Of a stretch of DNA of 38,507 nucleotides, positions 33,326 through 38,507 are shown piece by piece. Position 1 is the stretch's first letter. Every line of letters starts with the position of its first letter. The position numbers were made by a program, and so were the translations under genes. The DNA is from an uncultured Eubacteriales bacterium. GTDB taxonomy: Bacteria > Bacillota > Clostridia > Lachnospirales > Lachnospiraceae. The notes under the pieces were generated by a model that worked only from the letters and a program-made list of their open reading frames with translations, was not told the origin of the DNA and searched no databases. The DNA lies in assembly GCA_900557175.1 (NCBI GenBank), contig USSL01000001.1, forward strand, positions 1 through 38,507, written 5' to 3'.

Positions 33326-35869
33326 TTATTTCTTTCTAAATGCTTTGCAAAGCTGTATAACAAGCATACTGCCGATGGCAAGACCATAAATCTGGGCAAT
33401 CATTGTCCCTGTGATCGGGCAAATCTGGAAAAGTCCGTGAAGCGGTGTCATAAAGAGAACGCCGTTTAACAGAATCATACCGATGGCAAAGGCACCAATC
33501 AGATAAATATTGTTGAACATTTCCTTCTTAAATAATACAGGTCTGTCATTTTTACAGTTGAATCCGTGGAAAAGACGAGCCATACATAAAACTGCAAAAG
33601 CCATTGTACTGCCGGCCTCCGGGCTTACCTGAAGACCGAGCATAAAGCCCGCCATGGAGGCTGCGCCGATAATCGCACCCTCAAGACCGATTTTTCCAAG
33701 AAGGCTCTTTGTAAGAATACCTTCTTTTTTATCTCTCGGCGGACGGTTCATCACACTGTTGCTATGAGGCTCAAGACCGAGAGCAATCGCCGGAAGACTG
33801 TCTGTCAGCAGGTTAATAAACAAAAGGTGTACCGGTGCAAACGGCAGCGGCAGTCCGGCAAGAGATGCCAAAAGCACAACAATAATACCTGCCGTATTTC
33901 CCGAAAGAAGAAACTGTATCGCTTTACGGATATTGCCGTAAATATTTCTTCCGTGAGAAACAGCTTTAACAATCGTTGCAAAGTTATCATCTGTCAGCAC
34001 CATAGCCGCTGCATCCTTTGCAACCTCACTGCCTGTCTGTCCCATAGCGACACCGACATCTGCCTGCTTTAAGGCCGGCGCATCGTTGACACCGTCACCG
34101 GTCATCGCTACAATCTTACCTTTATTCTGCCATGCGCGTACAATACGGATTTTATGCTCCGGCGTCACACGGGCATAAACAGAAACCTTTTCAACATAAT
34201 CTTCCAGTTCTTCGTCAGTCATGCCGTCAATTGTACTGCCATCAACGGCCATTTCATCAGTATCATTTTCATCAATAATACCAACCTCTTTGGCAATGGC
34301 TGCTGCTGTAATTTTATGGTCGCCGGTAATCATAATCGGTTTTATGCCGGCGCCTTTACATGCACAAACGGCAGGCCGTGATGTTTCTCTCGGCGGATCC
34401 ATCATCGCTGTAAGCCCTGCAAAAATGAGGTTATTTTCATCATCCACAGAAAGATGATGGTCTGCATCCACCGGCTTATAAGCAAATGCAAGGACGCGCA
34501 GACCTTTTTTAGAAAAGGCTGCATAAGCTTCGCTTGCCTGTTCTTTTTGGGTTTCTGTCATTGTTGTTCTATTCAGAAGAATATCCGGCGCACCTTTTGT
34601 AATCATCAGCATCTGTCCGTCAACCTCATTTTTAGTTGACATAAGTTTTCTATCAGAATCAAAAGGAATTTCACCGAGTCTCGGATGCTGCCCTCTGATT
34701 GTATCTGTATCAAGACCATGCTTATTTCCGAAAACGACAAGGGCAATTTCCGTCGGATCACCGATGAGCTGTTCACCACTGACTGTCGCATCACTGCACA
34801 GAATACCAAACATCGCAAGACGCTTCTGACCGGCATCACTGCCATCAAAATCCTTATCCTCAATCATTTTAGAATCGACGTAATTTTCCATAACAGTCAT
34901 TTTATTCTGTGTCAATGTACCTGTCTTATCGGAACAGATGACAGATACACTGCCAAGACCTTCAACCGACTGAAGCTTTCTTATAACTGCATTTTCTTTG
35001 GCAAGCTTTTGTGTACCAAAAGCAAGCACGATTGTAACAATAGAACTTAAAGCCTCAGGAATTGCCGCAACCGCAAGCGCCACAGCAAACATAAAGGCAT
35101 CCATGAGCATTTCACCGCGCCATACAGAAAGCGCAAATACAAGTGCACAAACGATTAGAATACCGATGGAAAGCTTCTTTCCGAAGTTATCCATAGACTC
35201 CTGAAGCGGTGTTTTCTGTTCGGATGTACTTCTCATAAGCCCGGCAATTTTACCCATTTCTGTATTCATGCCGGTACCTGTGACTTTTGCAGCCGCACGC
35301 CCGTATACGGCAAAGCAGCCTGAACATACCTTCGTTTCCCTGCTGTGATCTTCCGGTGTCGAAAGGCGTTTTTCAACCGCCTCGCTCTCACCGGTCAAAA
35401 TACTTTCATTCACCTTTAAATCCACATTTTCAATAATATCGCCGTCGGCACTGATCATATCGCCGGCCTCAATCATAAGAATATCACCGACAACGACTTC
35501 TCTTGACGGAATTTCGATTTTCATGCCGTCACGGATAACTTTTGCTGACGGCGCTGACAGTGCTTTAAGACTTTCCAGCGAATGCTGTGCCTTCACATGC
35601 TGCACTGTGCCTAAAATTGCATTCATTGTAATGACGGCAAAAATAACAATGGCACTTTCCGCATCGCCGAGCACTGCCGATATCACCGCCGCCGCAAGTA
35701 AGATAATCACGAGAAAATCTTTAAACTGTTCTAAAAATACAATAAATACGCTCTTTTTCTTTTCTCCGGCAAGCTCATTATAACCGTTTTCTTCAAGAAG
35801 ACGTGCTGCCTCGGCCGATGTAAGTCCTTTAAATCCGCCGTTTTGTGATGTCTTTTCTTCTTTACTCAT
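33326..35869 (-). CDS. P-type Ca2+/Mn2+ ATPase under Mn2+ riboswitch control
   Basis: An 847-residue P2-type ATPase. The N-terminal GLTSAEAARLLEENGYNEL segment is followed by helix pair M1-M2, the actuator TGES (159-162), M4 with AIPEALSSIVTIVLA (269-283), the phosphorylation site SDKTGTLT (Asp314), and the hinge TGDGVNDAPALKQAD. M5 reads FLLSGNTAGIIVV and M6 has INLLTDSLPAIALG. The M4 Glu, M5 Asn and M6 Asn/Asp of Ca-binding site II are kept; the M5 acid of site I in SERCA is absent, as in single-site Ca/Mn pumps. The riboswitch in its leader argues for Mn2+ efflux. I start at ATG 35869 with AAGGAG 8 nt upstream; the longer frame to 35950 runs into the riboswitch terminator leader. Confidence 0.93.
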   Translation of the reverse strand: MSKEEKTSQNGGFKGLTSAEAARLLEENGYNELAGEKKKSVFIVFLEQFKDFLVIILLAAAVISAVLGDAESAIVIFAVITMNAILGTVQHVKAQHSLESLKALSAPSAKVIRDGMKIEIPSREVVVGDILMIEAGDMISADGDIIENVDLKVNESILTGESEAVEKRLSTPEDHSRETKVCSGCFAVYGRAAAKVTGTGMNTEMGKIAGLMRSTSEQKTPLQESMDNFGKKLSIGILIVCALVFALSVWRGEMLMDAFMFAVALAVAAIPEALSSIVTIVLAFGTQKLAKENAVIRKLQSVEGLGSVSVICSDKTGTLTQNKMTVMENYVDSKMIEDKDFDGSDAGQKRLAMFGILCSDATVSGEQLIGDPTEIALVVFGNKHGLDTDTIRGQHPRLGEIPFDSDRKLMSTKNEVDGQMLMITKGAPDILLNRTTMTETQKEQASEAYAAFSKKGLRVLAFAYKPVDADHHLSVDDENNLIFAGLTAMMDPPRETSRPAVCACKGAGIKPIMITGDHKITAAAIAKEVGIIDENDTDEMAVDGSTIDGMTDEELEDYVEKVSVYARVTPEHKIRIVRAWQNKGKIVAMTGDGVNDAPALKQADVGVAMGQTGSEVAKDAAAMVLTDDNFATIVKAVSHGRNIYGNIRKAIQFLLSGNTAGIIVVLLASLAGLPLPFAPVHLLFINLLTDSLPAIALGLEPHSNSVMNRPPRDKKEGILTKSLLGKIGLEGAIIGAASMAGFMLGLQVSPEAGSTMAFAVLCMARLFHGFNCKNDRPVLFKKEMFNNIYLIGAFAIGMILLNGVLFMTPLHGLFQICPITGTMIAQIYGLAIGSMLVIQLCKAFRKK

Positions 35870-35925
35870 CTTTTTCTCTCCTTCCTTTTCTTCACCGGTT
35901 ACTGCTGATACAAAAAGATTGCATA

Positions 35926-35939
35926 TTGTTATATAACAA
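35926..35939. repeat. 14-bp perfect palindrome in the ATPase leader
   Basis: TTGTTATATAACAA reads the same on both strands. It overlaps the end of the riboswitch terminator T-run and lies about 60 nt before the ATPase ATG. It might be an operator or simply a chance AT palindrome. Confidence 0.5.
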
Positions 35940-36014
35940 AAAAGAAGCAATCTTTTATTGTATCAAAATCATACCGGCATTAAACACCTTGATACAATAA
36001 AAGTCTTGCTTCTT
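35938..36014 (-). terminator. Riboswitch-controlled intrinsic terminator
   Basis: On the minus strand AAGAAGCAA (36006-36014) and CTTTTATTGTATCAA (to about 35989) pair with TTGATACAATAAAAG (35952-35966) and TTGCTTCTT (35942-35950), followed by six Ts. The left arm includes CTTTTATT, which is also the 3' strand of the riboswitch P1 helix, so P1 and the full terminator cannot form together. This is the expected ON-switch layout. Confidence 0.85.
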
Positions 36015-36100
36015 AAAATTTAATCTTAAGCTGCGGTCCGGGTATAAATACCGTCTTGACGAACCGCAAACACATCATATGTAAGCTACTCCCTTTTATT
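35996..36100 (-). promoter_or_regulatory. yybP-ykoY (Mn2+) riboswitch aptamer
   Basis: The RNA begins AATAAAAGGGAGTAGC, the conserved 5' block of this class, and ends AGCAAGACTTTTATT. P1 is an 8-bp helix AATAAAAG/CTTTTATT (36093-36100 with 35996-36003). Between them lie the conserved CGTCAAGACGG and CCCGGACCGCAGC elements that form the two coaxial legs and the metal site. The class senses Mn2+ and often precedes P-type ATPases and Mn exporters (established knowledge). The predicted start of transcription coincides with the first base of P1. Confidence 0.92.
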
Positions 36101-36107
36101 AGTGCCT

Positions 36108-36136
36108 AGTATAACGGCTTTCTCATATCTTGTCAA
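36108..36136 (-). promoter_or_regulatory. Promoter of the riboswitch/ATPase transcript
   Basis: TTGACA (36131-36136), a 17-nt spacer and TATACT (36108-36113) on the minus strand. Transcription would start near 36101, immediately before the riboswitch P1 helix. Confidence 0.85.
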
Positions 36137-36145
36137 GCATTTTTA

Positions 36146-36189
36146 CCGGCTTTTAAACTTTATTTACCGTTTTTCAACTTTAAAACCGG
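36146..36189 (-). terminator. Possible terminator after the SpoVB-like gene
   Basis: CCGG-TTTTAAA and TTTAAAA-GCCGG (36179-36189 with 36146-36157) can pair over 11 bp with one bulged base and a 21-nt loop, just after the stop codon. There is no clear T-run, so the call is weak. Confidence 0.35.
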
Positions 36190-36192
36190 CGC

Positions 36193-37713
36193 CTATTTTT
36201 CAATAAGCCCTGCAAGAAGAAGGCTTACACCGTAAAACATCGCTAAAATCATACAGGAAATACACATTAAAAATATTGGCGGCAGCCCGGCAGTATATAA
36301 AAGCCAGCGGTACGTTCCAAGGGAAAATATTGCAGCGGCAGCGGCAAAGCCTGCCGGAAAAACAAGTGACTTCCACGGATTGATGCGAAGCCCCGCCATT
36401 TTGACAACAAAATAACCGTCAAGCAGCGCAAGCAGCAGATAACCCGCAAGCTGTCCCCACAAATAGCCTTTAATCCCGGCTTTTGGCACAACTGCCACAA
36501 TAAACGCAATACGCACCGACAGAGAAATCATACTATTGACAAGCGTAATTTTAACCTTTCCAAGACCATTAAGTGTTCCCGCAATTGATGATGAAATATA
36601 AATAAACGGACAAAGAAAAGCAAAAATCCGCAAAAATTCTCCGGCAGCCTCACTTTTAAAAATCACAATGCCGAGCATCCGTCCATATACCAAAAAAACT
36701 GTAAGACTTAATATGCCAATCAGCAGGCAATAGTGAACGCTTTTTGAAACCGATCTCTGAATCAGCCCGAAATCCTTTTCTTCATTGGCTTTGGAAACCG
36801 CAGGCATCAGCATCGTTGCCAAAGAATTTGTCAATGTTGTCGGAAACATAATAAACGGAAAAACCATTGCCGTCACAACCCCGTAAATCTCAAGCGCCAT
36901 CACCGCATCTTTATAATAAAGCTTCAGCATCATCGGAATAAGCACGGTCTCAAAGCTTTGCAAAAGCGTCAGCGCAAGCCTGTTTACCGTCAGAGGATAA
37001 GCATAACCTAAAAACCGCCGCATAAGCCCCCGCCGATCCATCACCTTTCTTTTTTCTCCGCCTGCTCTTTGTCCGGCAAGAAAAATACTTATTTTATAGG
37101 CAATGATTGTAAAAACACACGAAATAACCTCTCCGGCAAGCATCCCGTAAACAGCCATTTTGGCATCGGCGCCGCCTGCCGCATAAAAGGTCACTGATAA
37201 GCTATAAATTGTGCCGACGCGGACAAGCTGTTCCAAAAGCTGGGAAACTGCCGGAACCGCCGCCTTTTGCATTCCGAAAAAATAGCCGAGGGTACACGAA
37301 TGCAGTGTTGAAAATGGAATCACAAAGGCCGCAAGCTTCAGGCAGTCTGCACAGGCCGGTTCGTTTAAGAAATAAACAGCCAACGGCTGTGCAAAGCTGT
37401 AAACAAGTAAAAAAAGCAGTACCGACAATATTCCTGCAAGCGTCATTCCGATGTGCATTGTCCGGCGCGCCGCCCGCACCAAATGGCTTGCCGAAAACTC
37501 AGAAATCATTTTGGAAAGCGCAGATTCTATACCATAGCAGCAAATGGCGGAGCAGACAGCCAGCACCGGAAATATAAGCTGATAAAGACCAAGCTGCGCC
37601 GCACTCATGATATTTGCAAGAAATACTCTGTTATAAAGGCCAATCAGGCGCGTCACAATCCCGGCTGCCGTCAAAATAATCGTTCCCTTTACAATCTCTT
37701 TTTTTATTGACAT
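36193..37713 (-). CDS. spoVB: SpoVB-like lipid flippase (MOP superfamily)
   Basis: A 506-residue, roughly 14-helix membrane protein beginning KKEIVKGTIILTAAGIVTRL (residues 4-23), then the IGLYNRVFLANIMSAAQLGLY segment, which is the hallmark start of the SpoVB/YtgP/MurJ-type group. Later GYFFGMQKA and GTLNGLG segments also fit. In Bacillus SpoVB is needed for spore cortex synthesis, and relatives flip lipid II or polysaccharide precursors; which one applies here cannot be decided from sequence. The frame extends to 37830, but ATG 37713 gives the usual family N-terminus and has a GGGGCGG site just upstream, and the longer version would run through a terminator. Confidence 0.88.
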   Translation of the reverse strand: MSIKKEIVKGTIILTAAGIVTRLIGLYNRVFLANIMSAAQLGLYQLIFPVLAVCSAICCYGIESALSKMISEFSASHLVRAARRTMHIGMTLAGILSVLLFLLVYSFAQPLAVYFLNEPACADCLKLAAFVIPFSTLHSCTLGYFFGMQKAAVPAVSQLLEQLVRVGTIYSLSVTFYAAGGADAKMAVYGMLAGEVISCVFTIIAYKISIFLAGQRAGGEKRKVMDRRGLMRRFLGYAYPLTVNRLALTLLQSFETVLIPMMLKLYYKDAVMALEIYGVVTAMVFPFIMFPTTLTNSLATMLMPAVSKANEEKDFGLIQRSVSKSVHYCLLIGILSLTVFLVYGRMLGIVIFKSEAAGEFLRIFAFLCPFIYISSSIAGTLNGLGKVKITLVNSMISLSVRIAFIVAVVPKAGIKGYLWGQLAGYLLLALLDGYFVVKMAGLRINPWKSLVFPAGFAAAAAIFSLGTYRWLLYTAGLPPIFLMCISCMILAMFYGVSLLLAGLIEK

Positions 37714-37760
37714 ACGCCGCCCCGCAAAATAAGCTTTACAAAAATCTATGCACACAGGGC

Positions 37761-37791
37761 AAAAAAAAGAATCCCGCGAAGGATTCTTTTT
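37761..37791 (-). terminator. Intrinsic terminator after the ECF S-component gene
   Basis: On the minus strand AAAAAGAATCC and GGATTCTTTTT pair around a six-base TTCGCG loop and continue into a run of eight Ts. It lies about 30 nt after the stop of the transporter gene and separates it from the SpoVB-like gene. Confidence 0.9.
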
Positions 37792-37822
37792 AGTCTGCAA
37801 ACTGCTGCGCTGTAAAAAATTT

Positions 37823-38380
37823 TTAATCAATCAATGATGCTTTTCTCAAAGCAATCACAATAATCGGTATTAACACAATCTGCAGGATAATTCCCGGAAT
37901 TGCTGTTGTAAAAGCACCTGAAATAAACATTGCCATGCCAAAGCTGCTTGTACCCATACCGGCCATTACAAGCTTTACAACGCCCCAGACGATACGTCCG
38001 ATAATCATTGCTGCAAGCAGTGAAACATAAATATTGACTGTATTCTTTTTGAGCTTTTTATAAAGAAAACCGGTCATAAAGCCGTAAGCTGCAAGCTCAA
38101 AAGCCATCGGAATTGCCACAAGCATCGGCGGCATACCAAACATAACACTTCTTAAAAGCGGAACAATCGCACCGACAAGAAGACCGTAAGGGCCTCCGCA
38201 TACAAAACCGCATATAAGCACCGGAATATGCATCGGAAGAAGCATACTGCCAATTGACGGAATCTGCGCCGTAAAAAACGGAAGTACAAGTCCCAGCGCC
38301 AAAAATAAAGCTGCCAGCACGAGATTTTTCGTTGTTGTCCCTCCTCTTGTTTTTCCCATTGTTTTTGTCATCTCTGCCAT
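37823..38380 (-). CDS. ECF transporter substrate-binding (S) component, substrate unknown
   Basis: A 185-residue membrane protein with about six helices. NLVLAALFLALGLVLPFF (about 19-36) with the small-residue AALFLALG motif, then MLLPMHIPVLICGFVCGGPYG, LLRSVMFGMPPM and AFELAAYGFMTGFLY, is the pattern of the ECF_trnsprt (former DUF3816) S-component family. Such proteins capture a vitamin or related small molecule and dock on a shared energising module that is not encoded nearby. I start at ATG 38380, with GGAGG 8 nt upstream; the open frame to 38449 has no ribosome site. Vitamin specificity (pantothenate, folate or other) cannot be assigned. Confidence 0.88.
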   Translation of the reverse strand: MAEMTKTMGKTRGGTTTKNLVLAALFLALGLVLPFFTAQIPSIGSMLLPMHIPVLICGFVCGGPYGLLVGAIVPLLRSVMFGMPPMLVAIPMAFELAAYGFMTGFLYKKLKKNTVNIYVSLLAAMIIGRIVWGVVKLVMAGMGTSSFGMAMFISGAFTTAIPGIILQIVLIPIIVIALRKASLID

Positions 38381-38444
38381 AAGAATTTCCTCCCTGAATT
38401 CATCCTGTGCGCCCATCTTTCCGGCCACACTCATATTTGCGTTT

Positions 38445-38474
38445 ATCATACAAAAAATCGTCCGAAAAAGTCAA
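38445..38474 (-). promoter_or_regulatory. Probable promoter of the ECF S-component gene
   Basis: TTGACT (38469-38474), an 18-nt spacer and TATGAT (38445-38450) on the minus strand. The -35 box begins inside the T-run of the upstream terminator. RNA would start near 38438, leaving a leader of about 58 nt in which I see no riboswitch. Confidence 0.6.
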
Positions 38475-38506
38475 AAAAAATCAACGCAAACGTTTGCGTT
38501 GATTTT
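38473..38506 (-). terminator. Palindromic terminator of an upstream gene, with LacI-type operator core
   Basis: A 30-bp perfect palindrome (38477-38506) runs into eight Ts (38473-38480) on the minus strand, as expected for the end of a gene beyond the right edge. Its centre CGCAAACGTTTGCG matches the form of LacI/PurR-family operators, so a DNA-binding role is also possible. Confidence 0.7.
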
Positions 38507-38507
38507 C

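Noticed and set aside
33221..33469. 82-codon plus-strand open frame beginning in the intergenic region
   Set aside because: It runs through the GC-rich terminator and into the antisense of the ATPase 3' end; no ribosome site.

Overview
The window looks like chromosomal DNA from a spore-forming clostridium, most likely a gut Lachnospiraceae-type Firmicute. The reasons are purine-rich Shine-Dalgarno sites before almost every gene, TTGACA/TATAAT-type promoters, an SpoVB-family lipid flippase, an ECF-transporter S component, RecD2, and a deacetylase with Gram-positive choline-binding-type repeats. The genus cannot be read from the sequence. Every gene I can support lies on the minus strand, so the biological order runs from high coordinates to low.

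Right part, about 29.2-38.5 kb (ordinary chromosome with interesting RNA leaders): an ECF S component behind a palindromic terminator; an SpoVB-like flippase; a P-type Ca2+/Mn2+ ATPase behind a well-formed yybP-ykoY (Mn2+) riboswitch with its own promoter and terminator; a roughly 270-nt stand-alone transcription unit with a near-consensus promoter and an intrinsic terminator but no recognisable protein, carrying a motif repeated three times (my best candidate for something undescribed); the helicase RecD2; and a secreted polysaccharide deacetylase.

Left part, 1-29.2 kb (one long collinear surface-polysaccharide locus that runs off the left edge): UDP-galactopyranose mutase; a secreted amidase with DUF4214 modules; the initiating sugar-phosphate transferase; then glycosyltransferases around a Wzm/Wzt ABC exporter whose ATPase carries a C-terminal Wzt-type glycan-binding domain. 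Next come a coiled-coil methyltransferase and a second small coiled-coil protein, and three translationally coupled GT4 enzymes. After these follow membrane GT-C-like proteins paired with polyprenyl-phosphate sugar synthases, and UDP-glucose dehydrogenase. The left end is an AT-rich block of further glycosyltransferases ending in a truncated Wzx-like flippase. Gene spacing is tight (many 1-4 nt overlaps or gaps under 40 nt), so most of it should be co-transcribed from promoters near 29.26 and 26.03 kb.

Working model (inference): the polymer is started on undecaprenyl phosphate by the membrane phosphotransferase, extended in the cytoplasm by GT2/GT4 enzymes using sugars that include UDP-galactofuranose and UDP-glucuronate, and length-controlled or capped by the coiled-coil methyltransferase. 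It is then recognised by the Wzt C-terminal domain, exported by Wzm/Wzt, and decorated outside the membrane by GT-C enzymes. The AT-rich genes, including the Wzx-like flippase, look like a variable, exchanged module. No tRNA, rRNA, CRISPR array, transposase or integrase was seen.
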